A stretch of DNA of 64,000 bases from Sporosarcina quadrami. Lineage in GTDB: Bacteria; Bacillota; Bacilli; Bacillales_A; Planococcaceae. The stretch is from contig NZ_JACSQN010000007.1 of the NCBI RefSeq assembly GCF_014836615.1, positions 124,001-188,000 of the forward strand, in the 5' to 3' direction. Both the position numbers and the translations under genes were made by a program. Numbering within the stretch: the first letter of the stretch is position 1; each line of letters begins with the position of its first letter. Below, one piece after another: positions 26,223 to 35,283 of this stretch. The notes beneath the pieces were generated by a model. The model was not told where the DNA came from. It saw nothing but the letters and a program-made list of their open reading frames with translations, and made no database searches.

Positions 26223-27125
26223 TTACTTCAAATCTTCAATCGAATCAATGTCCATATACTCAGGCACGACGAGTCCGATTTTAACACCTTCCATATTAGC
26301 TCCTAAATCTTCAAACTTGCCTTCAAACTTATCTACATACGTTTTATGCGTGACTGGCAACCATGCTGCCAATGAAGCGTCGGCGCTGCCTTCCGCTACT
26401 GCAGTCCAAAGTGGGCCTGCTTCAACTTGTGTCAATGTTACATCGTAACCAACATTTTCAAGAACGAGTTTCATCACATTATGACTTGCAATTTCACTAT
26501 CCCATGCAACGTAAGCAAGTTTGATCTTATCGCCGTCTACTTTCTCGACGCCGTCTGTCCACTCTGCAAGTTTGTCCGCATTTTTATCAAGCCAGTTTTG
26601 GGCAGCAACTTCCTCTTTTTCCCCTTCTTGAATCGCTACCATCACTTCTCCCATATCCTCTTCTGTCCAATGGAAATTGGAAAGGACTTGATGGGCTTCT
26701 GGCATATCTTCAGCAAGACCTATTCTAGCAATCGTCTTAATTTGTTCTTCTCCACCGTAAACACCTTTTGGATCGTCCAAGTATTTCAAATCGAATTTCG
26801 CGAATTTCCAGTGTGGAGTCCATCCAGTCACGATAATCGGCTTCTCTTTGTCGTATGCTTTTTTCAAGGATGCAGTCATTGCAGCTCCGGATCCTGTTGT
26901 AACATCCCATTTGTCTAGATCGTACTCTTTAATCGCTTTTTCAGTCGCTTCCATAATACCTGCGCCTGGATCGATGCCAGTAATTTTATAATCGACAGAT
27001 TTCCCGACAGATGTCGAGTCGCCACCGTCTGCTGAAGTGTTGTCGTCTTCATTTCCACAAGCCGCCAATCCTACTGCAAGTATTGCAACTGCTCCTAGTC
27101 CAAACATCTTTTTCTTCAAATTCAT
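26223..27125 (-). CDS. opuAC: glycine betaine ABC transporter, binding lipoprotein OpuAC
   Basis: 300 residues. Lipoprotein signal with lipobox LAAC (VGLAACGNEDD). Type-II-fold quaternary-amine binding protein: the N-terminal lobe has GIMEATEKAIKEY, WTPHWKFAKFDLKYLDDP and GEEQIKTIAR; the C-terminal lobe has KLAYVAWDSEIASHNVMKLVLENVGYDV. The Trp residues in WTPHW fit an aromatic cage for trimethylammonium groups. Its ATG overlaps the opuAB stop. It delivers glycine betaine or related osmolytes. Confidence 0.93.
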   Translation of the reverse strand: MNLKKKMFGLGAVAILAVGLAACGNEDDNTSADGGDSTSVGKSVDYKITGIDPGAGIMEATEKAIKEYDLDKWDVTTGSGAAMTASLKKAYDKEKPIIVTGWTPHWKFAKFDLKYLDDPKGVYGGEEQIKTIARIGLAEDMPEAHQVLSNFHWTEEDMGEVMVAIQEGEKEEVAAQNWLDKNADKLAEWTDGVEKVDGDKIKLAYVAWDSEIASHNVMKLVLENVGYDVTLTQVEAGPLWTAVAEGSADASLAAWLPVTHKTYVDKFEGKFEDLGANMEGVKIGLVVPEYMDIDSIEDLK

Positions 27126-27973
27126 GTTAAAGTTCCCCCTTGTTTTTTCTTTCCTGCGTGTTGTGTAATTCGGTCAAGTATGATTGCGACAATAACAATG
27201 GAAACACCGGTTTCAACACCGATGCCCGTTTTCAATTGTGTCACTGCCCTATACACTTCTTCACCGAGTCCTGGTGCACCGACCATGGATGCAATGACGA
27301 CCATGGATAGTGAAAGCATGATGCTTTGATTAACTCCCGCCATAATTGTCTGTTTTGCTAACGGTATCTGTACTTTTGTCAGCCTTTGCCATGACGTTGA
27401 GCCAAATGCTTCAGTCGCTTCGATCAAATCTTTCGGAACTTGCTCAATTCCTAGCATAGTAAGCCGAATCGTTGGTGGCATCGAGAATATGACCGAAGCG
27501 ACGACGCCTGGGACGACACCGATATCAAAGAAGAAAATGGCCGGTAACAGATATACAAATGCCGGCATCGTTTGCATCAAATCCAAAACAGGATTGATGA
27601 TCTTCTTTACCGTCGAGTTCTGTGAACCCCAGATGCCAAGTGGAATCCCAATGACAAGTGCAATCGCTACTGATGTAATGACGAGTGAAAGCATCTGTAG
27701 CATGGAATACCAATAACCAAGATAATCAATGAACAGTAAACCGACCAATGTGAAGATCGCTATTCGCCGTGTCGAAATAAACCAAGCGAGTAAAGCGAAC
27801 AACAAAGCCAAGACAATGGATGGCACTAGCGCCATTACGTCCACTGCCCCTTCGACAATACCTTTTAAGAAGGCGGAAATACCATCAAACACAGTACCAA
27901 AATGAGTAACAAGCCAATCGACACCTGTATCAATCCAATCTGCGAATGGTAATCGAGGTAACAAATCATTCAT
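27122..27973 (-). CDS. opuAB: glycine betaine ABC transporter, permease OpuAB
   Basis: 283 residues with an extended N-terminal amphipathic part and about seven helices. The EAA-type loop is present (LTMLGIEQVPKDLIEATEAFGSTSWQRLTKVQIPLA), preceded by TMPAFVYLLPAIFFFDIGVVPG. These are typical of OpuAB/ProW. It overlaps opuAA by 8 bases and opuAC by 4, so the three subunits are translationally coupled. Confidence 0.95.
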   Translation of the reverse strand: MNDLLPRLPFADWIDTGVDWLVTHFGTVFDGISAFLKGIVEGAVDVMALVPSIVLALLFALLAWFISTRRIAIFTLVGLLFIDYLGYWYSMLQMLSLVITSVAIALVIGIPLGIWGSQNSTVKKIINPVLDLMQTMPAFVYLLPAIFFFDIGVVPGVVASVIFSMPPTIRLTMLGIEQVPKDLIEATEAFGSTSWQRLTKVQIPLAKQTIMAGVNQSIMLSLSMVVIASMVGAPGLGEEVYRAVTQLKTGIGVETGVSIVIVAIILDRITQHAGKKKQGGTLT

Positions 27974-29225
27974 TATCTTTCACCTCGATTTCTTCTGTTT
28001 TTACGGTTTCAACCGTACGTTCACTACTATTAATAAACTGCCCGTCGCCTGCTAAAGCGCCGATCAGTGCACCACGAATAATAATGCCTTCCAAATGTTT
28101 TTGTTCATTTATAACTGCTACTGGAATAGTAGTCGTCGATACAACATCGAATAAGTCTGTCAAAACCGTATCTTTTGAAATTGTCGGAACATCTTTCAAA
28201 AGAACATCCTCTAATGACTTTCCGGTCTCAGAAGCTTGTACAGCATCTTGTGCCGTTACGGCTCCTAATAGCTGATTTCCCTTATCCACAATATATATTG
28301 AAGAGATATTCAAACGTTTCATGAGACGCAATGCTACACGAGCACCTCTGTCCACTTGAACTGAATCCGCTTTCTTCATAATATGACCCGCCGTCAATAC
28401 TTTGGAGAGATCGACATCTTCCACAAATCGCTCTACGTACTTATTGGATGGATTCATCAAAATCTCCTCAGGTGTCCCGATTTGAACAATATCCCCATCT
28501 TTCATCAAAGCGATCCGATCACCGATGCGCAATGCTTCATCCAAATCGTGTGTTATGAAGATAATCGTTTTCCCCATATCATGATGTAATTGTAAAAGCT
28601 CATCTTGCATGTCTTTCCGAATTAACGGATCGAGTGCACTGAACGCTTCATCCATTAATAAGACATCTGGATCATTAGCAAGCGCACGCGCTAATCCTAC
28701 ACGCTGTTGCATACCTCCACTTAATTGGCTCGGATATTGTTCTTCATACCCTGATAGACCAACGAGTCTCAACGATTCTCTTGCCTTCTCTTGTCGCTCG
28801 GATTTCGTTATACCTTGGATTTCAAGCCCATATTCAGTATTTTCCTGAATTGTCTTATGAGGGAAGAGAGCAAAATTTTGAAAAACCATTCCGATTTTTT
28901 TGCGTCTCACATCTCGTAATTGCTCTTTGTTCATCCCGACAATATTTTCACCGTCAATAAGGATTTTCCCGATTGTCGGTTCAATGAGTCTGTTCAACAT
29001 GCGGACTAACGTAGATTTACCACTTCCTGATAGTCCCATAATGACAAAAATCTCGCCATCATAAACATTAAAAGAAGCGTCTTTAACGCCCACTGTAGCA
29101 CCAGTCATTTTCAAAATATCACTTTTCGTTTTTCCTTCGGCCAATAGTTGGGCAGCTCGCTTACTATGCTTCCCAAAGATTTTGGTCGTATTACTTACTT
29201 CAATTTTCTTTATCTGGTCATCCAT
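27966..29225 (-). CDS. opuAA: glycine betaine ABC transporter, ATPase OpuAA with CBS domains
   Basis: 419 residues from the ATG at 29225 (GGGAG 7 bases upstream); the 20 codons further upstream are not supported. Walker A GLSGSGKST, signature LSGGMQQRVGLARAL and Walker B DVLLMDEAFSALDP are present. Tandem CBS motifs follow from about residue 285 (ADSVQVDRGARVALRLM, then KDVPTISKDTVLTDLFDVV) and in OpuA sense ionic strength or c-di-AMP. It is the first gene of the operon, divergent from the GbsR-type regulator. Confidence 0.95.
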   Translation of the reverse strand: MDDQIKKIEVSNTTKIFGKHSKRAAQLLAEGKTKSDILKMTGATVGVKDASFNVYDGEIFVIMGLSGSGKSTLVRMLNRLIEPTIGKILIDGENIVGMNKEQLRDVRRKKIGMVFQNFALFPHKTIQENTEYGLEIQGITKSERQEKARESLRLVGLSGYEEQYPSQLSGGMQQRVGLARALANDPDVLLMDEAFSALDPLIRKDMQDELLQLHHDMGKTIIFITHDLDEALRIGDRIALMKDGDIVQIGTPEEILMNPSNKYVERFVEDVDLSKVLTAGHIMKKADSVQVDRGARVALRLMKRLNISSIYIVDKGNQLLGAVTAQDAVQASETGKSLEDVLLKDVPTISKDTVLTDLFDVVSTTTIPVAVINEQKHLEGIIIRGALIGALAGDGQFINSSERTVETVKTEEIEVKDNE

Positions 29226-29262
29226 GCCTACACTCCCTAAACATTGAGAATTAATATCTACT

Positions 29263-29291
29263 AGTATATGCATTAGAATTATCATTTACAA
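29263..29291 (-). promoter_or_regulatory. sigma-A promoter of the opuA operon
   Basis: On the minus strand TTGTAA (29286-29291), a 17-base spacer and TATACT (29263-29268), about 38 bases ahead of the opuAA ATG. Confidence 0.55.
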
Positions 29292-29312
29292 CCGTTTTCA
29301 CTAAATTAATTG

Positions 29313-29336
29313 TTTGTACAGTAAAAACTGTACAAA
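29313..29336. promoter_or_regulatory. perfect inverted repeat, candidate GbsR operator
   Basis: Two perfect 10-base arms, TTTGTACAGT and ACTGTACAAA, flank AAAA. It lies in the divergent opuA/gbsR gap, 22 bases upstream of the opuA -35 and about 95 bases before the regulator gene. A MarR-like dimer such as GbsR would bind such a dyad. Confidence 0.65.
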
Positions 29337-29431
29337 GAAATACTTATCATTGCAATTTAAAATTAGTTATAATACGCTTAAGTAAGAAAACGGAGATTTA
29401 TTCTAACGACAGTTAGTGAGGGAGTTATTTT

Positions 29432-29980
29432 ATGGACGGTAAAGAAGCACTTGATAAAGCACGCGAGCGGATTATTGAAACCATCGCACAAAACATACAT
29501 CTATACGGTCTGACACCTTCTGCCGGTAGACAGTACGGCACGATGTTCTTTCATAACGAACCGCTTACATTGGACGATATGACTGAAGAGCTTGGAATGA
29601 GCAAAACAAGTATGAGCACTTCTGTTAGAGCATTATCGGACTTGAAATTGGTGGAACGTGCTTGGAAACGTGGAGTCCGTAAAGATCTTTACCAAGTCAA
29701 AGAAGATTGGTATCAAAGTTTTGTTGATTTGTTCTCTATTAAGTGGCGAAGATCTATATCTTTACACGCTGTTGCTGTCAAGAAATCCTTAAGTGAAATG
29801 AAGGATTTATACGAGAATAAGGATATAAGTGATGATTTGAAGGCTATGCTTGAAATAGATATTGAAAAACTCGAATACATGCGTGACTACTTTGAATGGC
29901 TTGATCGCCTAGTGGATGCGTTTGAAGAGCATGACATCTTCAATCTCGTCCCACCAAAAGATTATCCGAGAAATAAGTAG
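29432..29980 (+). CDS. gbsR: GbsR/MarR-family regulator of osmoprotectant uptake
   Basis: 182 residues, the usual GbsR length. The N-terminal winged HTH matches the GbsR group (ETIAQNIHLYGLTPSAGRQYG, MTEELGMSKTSMSTSVRALS, then ERAWKRGVRKDLYQVKEDW); a helical C-terminal region follows. In Bacillus, GbsR represses choline import and oxidation genes and responds to choline. Here it is divergent from opuA rather than from gbsAB, so its target is probably opuA itself, or it marks a rearranged locus. A TATAAT at 29368-29373 suits its own promoter. Confidence 0.88.
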   Translation: MDGKEALDKARERIIETIAQNIHLYGLTPSAGRQYGTMFFHNEPLTLDDMTEELGMSKTSMSTSVRALSDLKLVERAWKRGVRKDLYQVKEDWYQSFVDLFSIKWRRSISLHAVAVKKSLSEMKDLYENKDISDDLKAMLEIDIEKLEYMRDYFEWLDRLVDAFEEHDIFNLVPPKDYPRNK

Positions 29981-30087
29981 TAAGCGATGTGAATAATTTT
30001 TAATAGCCTTATGGATAACCGCTCCCCATAAGGCTTCTACATAGTTATCATCATTATTATGTACGTATAATACTGGAGGCAAATCCT

Positions 30088-30276
30088 TTGTTAAATAAAA
30101 TCCCCAATCTGATCGTATTACTAATTTTCGGAACCCTTTCATTAGTCCTGGCGCTCACCTTACCCATCCCTAAAACACCCCAGTGGATTTTGCTCGGCAT
30201 TGCGCTCATTCTGAACTTGACGAGCGCTATCAGCTTGATGGTTATAGGTGTCAAGCGCACAAGAGGAACAGCGTAA
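30088..30276 (+). CDS. small two-helix membrane protein, unknown
   Basis: 62 residues from a TTG at 30088, with GGAGG spaced 8 bases upstream. Two hydrophobic helices (about residues 5-26 and 33-53) are joined by PIPKTPQW, ending in a basic KRTRGTA tail. I do not recognise a family. The good ribosome site, the position downstream of gbsR and the terminator that follows support a real gene. Confidence 0.6.
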   Translation: MLNKIPNLIVLLIFGTLSLVLALTLPIPKTPQWILLGIALILNLTSAISLMVIGVKRTRGTA

Positions 30277-30305
30277 GCGTCACTCAAAATACGAATAAAA
30301 TGCGA

Positions 30306-30339
30306 AAAAGGATGCTATCCGCGAAGATAGCATCCTTTT
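30306..30339. terminator. bidirectional terminator
   Basis: AAAAGGATGCTATC and GATAGCATCCTTTT form a perfect 14-bp stem with a 6-base loop. It separates the small membrane protein gene from the convergent peptide-binding lipoprotein gene. Confidence 0.85.
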
Positions 30340-30349
30340 CTTATTGTTT

Positions 30350-31993
30350 TCAGTCTACAAATTGAACATCTTTCAACTGGTAGATACCTGAAGTATCGAT
30401 GGAGAATCCTTTGATTTTATTACTTACGCCAGTCAGGTACTCCGTGTGGATCAAGTACGCCATTGGTGCATCTTCGATCAGATGCTCCTGGACTTTATTG
30501 TAGATTTCAATGCGCTTTTCAGGATCCGATTCACGGCGTCCCTGATTCAGCAGTTCGTCGACCTCAGCGTTTTCATAGAACGAACGGTTACCCGGGTCGC
30601 CTTTTTGTGAGGAGTGGAACAGCGCATATAGACCGTAGTCTGCGTCACCTGTAGAGTTCGACCAACCAAGGATGAACATGTCATGCTCACCAGCGGCAGT
30701 CTTGTCGAGATACGCACCGAATTCCATGACGTTTATGTCAACGTCGATGTTGACTTTTTTCAATTCAGCCTGGACAAGAACAGCAATCTGTTGACGTTGT
30801 GGGTTGTCGTTTGTCCAAATAGATGATTTGAATCCATCTGCATATCCAGCTTCTTCAAGAAGTTTCTTTGCTTCTTCAACGTTATAAGCAGTTGGTTCAG
30901 CGTCTTCATTGTATCCGAAGATACCAGGAGCAAGAGGTCCTTTTGCAAGTGTTCCGAAACCTTCGTAAACCCCTTCACTAATGTCTTCTTTGTTTACGAG
31001 CATGGAAATAGCTTTACGTACTTTCGGGTCATCAAAAGGTGCTTTTTCCGTATTGAATCCTAGGTATGCAAGGCTTGATGATGTTTGACGATTGACCGTT
31101 GCAAAGCTGCTGTTTTCGATACCGGCAACTTCGTTCGGCTGCAATGGATCAGCGATATGAACGTGACCCGTTTCAAGATCAGCGTTACGTACAGCACTTT
31201 CAGGGATTACTTTGAATGTGACAGAATCGACGTGAACTTTGTCACCCCAATAGTCATCATTGCGGACAAGTTTGATTTGATCGCCAGGTGTCCAGCTATC
31301 GAATTTGAAATACCCTGTTCCAACTGGATCTAAAGAAACAACAGAACCTGCATCTTTTCCGCCTTTCATCGCTTCATAATCAGCTTCAATCGATTTCGGG
31401 CTGACCATGCTACCTCCGTTATGAGATAAGTGCGCTAGAAGTGGTGAGAATGGATAATCTGTTTTGATTTGTACTGTATACTCATCTACTACATTTACTT
31501 CAGTTACCATTTCGTAAAGGAAGAAACGTGGTGATGCAACATCAGGGTCAAGAATACGCTCAAGGTTCATCTTCACGACTTCAGCATTAAAATCTTCACC
31601 GTCGTGGAACTTGACACCTTGTTGCAGTTTGAATTCATATGTTGTGTCATCAATAGCGTCCCAGCTTTCAGCAAGGCCTGGAATAATTTCGTTATTATCA
31701 TTTCGGTTTACAAGTGTTTCATAAATATTCGCTTGAACTACGGAAGATGGCACATCGTTCGATCCAGCTGGATCCAATGAAGATGCATCGGATAATACTG
31801 CAAGAATCAGATCTCCGCCTTCTTTCGCTTCTCCTTTATCCTCTTCTTTGCTACCATCAGTTCCGCCGCTGGACGAGTCTCCGTTACCTGATGACGATGA
31901 TGAATCTCCCCCACCGCCGGCACATGCCGCGAGAATCATCGAAAAGGCAAGAATTAGCATTAATAGCCACTTCAGATTACCATTTCTCTTCAT
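30350..31993 (-). CDS. peptide ABC transporter substrate-binding lipoprotein (OppA/DppE family)
   Basis: 547 residues. Lipoprotein signal with lipobox LAAC, then a Gly/Ser linker. SBP family 5 features: GLAESWDAIDDTTYEFKLQQ, VKFHDGEDFNAEVVKMNLER, GTGYFKFDSWTPGDQIKLVR and a C-terminal PMAYLIHTEYLTGVSNKIKG. It binds oligopeptides outside the membrane. Unusually it is divergent from its permease and ATPase genes and shares a 358-bp promoter gap with them. In the context of the signalling locus at 36.3-37.7 kb it could capture the pheromone (inference). Confidence 0.92.
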   Translation of the reverse strand: MKRNGNLKWLLMLILAFSMILAACAGGGGDSSSSSGNGDSSSGGTDGSKEEDKGEAKEGGDLILAVLSDASSLDPAGSNDVPSSVVQANIYETLVNRNDNNEIIPGLAESWDAIDDTTYEFKLQQGVKFHDGEDFNAEVVKMNLERILDPDVASPRFFLYEMVTEVNVVDEYTVQIKTDYPFSPLLAHLSHNGGSMVSPKSIEADYEAMKGGKDAGSVVSLDPVGTGYFKFDSWTPGDQIKLVRNDDYWGDKVHVDSVTFKVIPESAVRNADLETGHVHIADPLQPNEVAGIENSSFATVNRQTSSSLAYLGFNTEKAPFDDPKVRKAISMLVNKEDISEGVYEGFGTLAKGPLAPGIFGYNEDAEPTAYNVEEAKKLLEEAGYADGFKSSIWTNDNPQRQQIAVLVQAELKKVNIDVDINVMEFGAYLDKTAAGEHDMFILGWSNSTGDADYGLYALFHSSQKGDPGNRSFYENAEVDELLNQGRRESDPEKRIEIYNKVQEHLIEDAPMAYLIHTEYLTGVSNKIKGFSIDTSGIYQLKDVQFVD

Positions 31994-32064
31994 ATTTGTT
32001 ACCCCCCATTTTGTTTTTGCCTATTGCACTGCCGTTTGACCCGGACAATACGCTAGTAAAATGA

Positions 32065-32093
32065 AATATAGCATACAAGCAAAAAAGAAACAA
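32065..32093 (-). promoter_or_regulatory. promoter of the peptide-binding protein gene
   Basis: On the minus strand TTGTTT (32088-32093), 17-base spacer, TATATT (32065-32070). It is 72 bases upstream of the start codon. Confidence 0.45.
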
Positions 32094-32147
32094 TCCTTTT
32101 CAGAATAATTCGCATTGAATAAAATTTAATTCACAAAATAATATAAC

Positions 32148-32176
32148 TTCATATCAACTCCCCTAACACTTATAAT
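32148..32176 (+). promoter_or_regulatory. possible promoter of the peptide permease operon
   Basis: TTCATA, 17-base spacer and TATAAT, about 175 bases upstream of the first permease gene. The -35 is weak and the leader long, so this is tentative. The rest of the 31994-32351 gap is AT-rich with no other feature seen. Confidence 0.35.
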
Positions 32177-32351
32177 ATCTGCCTATTAGATGAAGCTTCT
32201 TTTAATCCAATACAAAGAATTCACATTCAAATCCAAATTTATAAAAAATGATATACCTAAATTCGTCCATTCATGTTATGCTACTGTCAATCTATAAAGA
32301 TACTAATTAATGTGTGATTTATGAAAATTACTAGGGGGAAGGTGTTCTACT

Positions 32352-33245
32352 ATGGTCCAACAAAGTCCTGTTGCGGGTACGATCAGAAAGCCAGTTAACC
32401 CGCGTGTCGAATCTTATAAAAATCTTTGGCGCAGATTACGGAAAAACAAAGCGGCTGTTGTCGGCGGACTTCTCATTCTCGTATTCCTCGTTGCTGGAAT
32501 CATCGGTCCTTATTTGACGACCCAAGATCCAAACCTGCCGCAAATTTCCATCAAACTTCAAGGGCCGTCAGCTGAACACTGGTTCGGTACGGATAACTAC
32601 GGCCGCGACATCTTCACGCGGATTATCCACGGTATGGGCATTACAATGACCGTTGGATTCTTTTCGGTCGCTCTCGGTGGCATCATCGGAGTTTTCCTCG
32701 GTATCGTCTCGGGTTACTACGGCGGGAAACTCGACACCGTCATCATGAGGATCATGGACATCCTGCTTGCGTTCCCTGGAATTCTCCTTGCACTCGCAAT
32801 CGTTTCTGTGCTTGGCGGAAGTTTGACAAATCTCATTATAGCCGTCGGGGTCTTCTCGGTACCGGCATTCGCCAGAATCGTACGCGGTTCGACATTGTCC
32901 GTTCGCAGACTTGAATACATAGATGCAGTGAAAGCGCTCGGTGCTTCAGATGCCCGCATCATCTTCAAGCATATTCTGCCGAATGTCATGTCACCGATCA
33001 TTGTTCAACTGACATTGAGAATCGCAACTGCCGTTCTAACTGCCAGTGGCCTGTCGTTCCTCGGACTTGGCGCACCGCCTCCGACACCTGAATGGGGTGC
33101 GATGCTCAGTGAAGGGCGGGCTTATATGCAACAGGCACCGCATCTCGTTTTATTCCCTGGACTGATGATTGTCCTTTTCGTGTTAGCTTTCAATATTTTC
33201 GGTGACGGTCTGCGTGATGCACTGGATCCGAAGATGAATAAATGA
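32352..33245 (+). CDS. peptide ABC transporter permease (DppC/OppC type)
   Basis: 297 residues. A basic cytoplasmic N-terminus (YKNLWRRLRKNKAAVVGG) and first helix are followed by HWFGTDNYGRDIFTRIIHG, the OppC_N/BPD_transp_1 signature. The EAA loop is YIDAVKALGASDARIIFKHILPNV, and the C-terminus has GLSFLGLGAPPPTPEWGAML. An AGGGGGAAGG ribosome site precedes it. It heads the operon C-B-D-F, an inverted order compared with the usual B-C-D-F. Confidence 0.94.
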   Translation: MVQQSPVAGTIRKPVNPRVESYKNLWRRLRKNKAAVVGGLLILVFLVAGIIGPYLTTQDPNLPQISIKLQGPSAEHWFGTDNYGRDIFTRIIHGMGITMTVGFFSVALGGIIGVFLGIVSGYYGGKLDTVIMRIMDILLAFPGILLALAIVSVLGGSLTNLIIAVGVFSVPAFARIVRGSTLSVRRLEYIDAVKALGASDARIIFKHILPNVMSPIIVQLTLRIATAVLTASGLSFLGLGAPPPTPEWGAMLSEGRAYMQQAPHLVLFPGLMIVLFVLAFNIFGDGLRDALDPKMNK

Positions 33246-33261
33246 AGGAGGAGGCACTTAC

Positions 33262-34203
33262 ATGACAAAATTTATTATAAGGCGCCTGCTCCAGACAATC
33301 CCTGTGCTGATCGGCGTATCAATTCTCGTGTTTTCGCTGATGTACCTCATTCCGGGTGATCCGGCACAGATGATCGCAGGCGAAGCCGCTTCCCCGCAGA
33401 CGGTGGAACAGATCAGGGAAAAACTCGGTCTGAATGAACCGCCGCCGAAGCAGTATCTCAAATATATGAGCAATATCATCCAAGGTGATCTTGGCAACTC
33501 CATCCGTAGTGGACGTCCTGTAGCGGATGAAATAAAAGCACGGTTCTGGGTAACCGTAGAGTTATCCTTCTATGCAACCATACTAGCCGTTTTCATAGGT
33601 CTCATAGCTGGGATCGTTTCAGCAGTAAAGCACTACACTTGGTCTGACGTTACAATCATGATTGTCGCCTTATTCGGCTTATCCATGCCGAACTTCTGGT
33701 TTGGTCTTATGCTTATCCAGTGGTTTGCTATCGGTAGCTGGATGCCGGATTGGATGCCTCAAATGCGTGCCTCCGGTTGGGGCGATGATTGGAAACAAGT
33801 AATCTTGCCTGTTGTTACACTTGGTACAGGTGGAGCAGCAATCATTGCGAGGATGACACGAGCATCCATGCTAGAAGTGGTTGGACAGGATTACATCCGT
33901 ACTGCACGGGCAAAAGGGATGGGTGAACGTGTTGTCATTTACCGTCACGCGTTGAAGAATGCTTTAATTCCTGTTATTACAGTTGTTGGTCTTGAGTTCG
34001 GTGGTTTCCTCGGAGGAGCAGTTCTAACTGAAACAATCTTTGCCATTAACGGCATGGGTCGTCTGACGATCGATGCAATACGGACACGTGACTTCCCGAT
34101 TGTTCAAGGGACGGTACTTATCATTTCGTTCCTGTTCGTGTTTGTCAACTTACTCGTCGATATCTCGTACCGCTTACTGAATAAACGAATTGACCTTAAT
34201 TGA
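33262..34203 (+). CDS. peptide ABC transporter permease (DppB/OppB type)
   Basis: 313 residues. Family start FIIRRLLQTIPVLIGVSILVF, then LMYLIPGDPA. The EAA loop is YIRTARAKGMGERVVIYRHALKNALIPV, and the end GGAVLTETIFAINGMGRLTIDAIRTRDFP is typical. It pairs with the preceding permease to form the channel. GAAGGAGGAGG lies between the two genes. Confidence 0.94.
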   Translation: MTKFIIRRLLQTIPVLIGVSILVFSLMYLIPGDPAQMIAGEAASPQTVEQIREKLGLNEPPPKQYLKYMSNIIQGDLGNSIRSGRPVADEIKARFWVTVELSFYATILAVFIGLIAGIVSAVKHYTWSDVTIMIVALFGLSMPNFWFGLMLIQWFAIGSWMPDWMPQMRASGWGDDWKQVILPVVTLGTGGAAIIARMTRASMLEVVGQDYIRTARAKGMGERVVIYRHALKNALIPVITVVGLEFGGFLGGAVLTETIFAINGMGRLTIDAIRTRDFPIVQGTVLIISFLFVFVNLLVDISYRLLNKRIDLN

Positions 34204-34230
34204 TAAAAGTGTGAAAAGAGGTGTGTCACG

Positions 34231-35283
34231 ATGGAAACGGATTTGTTAAAAGTGGAGGATCTCCGCACATCCTTTTATACAGATGAAGGAGAAGTGAAGG
34301 CCGTCGACGGTGTTAGTTTCATCCTACCTAAAGGGAAGACGCTCGGGATCGTCGGCGAATCGGGATCTGGTAAAAGTATTACGGCGCTTTCCATTTTGAA
34401 CCTTCTCGCTTCAAACGGCAAAATTGTCGGTGGAGAAATCAATTTCAAAGGGAAGAACCTTCTTTCATTTTCAGATAAAGAAATGCGGGAAATCCGTGGG
34501 AACGCCATCTCGATGATTTTCCAGGAGCCTATGACATCATTGAATCCTGTCTTTACAGTCGGCCAGCAAATTAGTGAGTCCATTATAAAACATCAGAAAC
34601 TATCAAAAAAAGAAGCAAATATACGATCCATCGAATTATTAAAACTGGTAGGTATCCCTTCCCCTGACAAGCGAGTGAAACAATATCCGTATGAGCTGTC
34701 CGGAGGCATGCGGCAGCGGGTCATGATTGCAATTGCACTTGCATGCAATCCTGAAATGCTTATCGCAGATGAACCGACAACTGCCCTTGACGTAACAATC
34801 CAAGCACAGATCCTCGGTTTGATTCGTGGCTTGCAGACACGTTTCGGCATGTCCGTCATTATGATTACGCATGACCTCGGCGTTGTCGCGGAAACATGTG
34901 ATTTTGTTGCGGTCATGTATGCTGGACAGGTTGTCGAATACTCGGATATCTTCACATTATTTGAAGAGCCGAAGCATCCGTATACAATCGGACTTATGAA
35001 CTCACTCCCTCGTCATGACGTAGAAATCGAAAAGCTTGAACCGATACGCGGGAACGTTCCGAATCCAAAGGAAATGCCTACAGGTTGCAGGTTTTCTCCA
35101 CGCTGTCCGGCTGCTACAGATCTTTGCAGACGGGAAATGCCGGAACTGCTGAAAGATGATGATGGAAATGATGTACGTTGCTGGATTTATTCTGAAAAAT
35201 GGGAAGGCGAAGCGGAGGTGACTGTCTATGGTGAAAAAAGAATTGCTAAAGGTCACGGGTCTGAAACAATACTTTCCGATTAA
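34231..35283 (+). CDS. peptide ABC transporter ATPase (DppD/OppD type)
   Basis: 350 residues. Walker A GESGSGKS, signature [17 protein letters not shown], Walker [14 protein letters not shown]. The C-terminal oligopeptide/dipeptide extension with Cys-rich [19 protein letters not shown] (four-Cys cluster) is typical of DppD/OppD. The last 56 bases overlap the next ATPase gene in another frame. Confidence 0.94.
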   Translation: METDLLKVEDLRTSFYTDEGEVKAVDGVSFILPKGKTLGIVGESGSGKSITALSILNLLASNGKIVGGEINFKGKNLLSFSDKEMREIRGNAISMIFQEPMTSLNPVFTVGQQISESIIKHQKLSKKEANIRSIELLKLVGIPSPDKRVKQYPYELSGGMRQRVMIAIALACNPEMLIADEPTTALDVTIQAQILGLIRGLQTRFGMSVIMITHDLGVVAETCDFVAVMYAGQVVEYSDIFTLFEEPKHPYTIGLMNSLPRHDVEIEKLEPIRGNVPNPKEMPTGCRFSPRCPAATDLCRREMPELLKDDDGNDVRCWIYSEKWEGEAEVTVYGEKRIAKGHGSETILSD

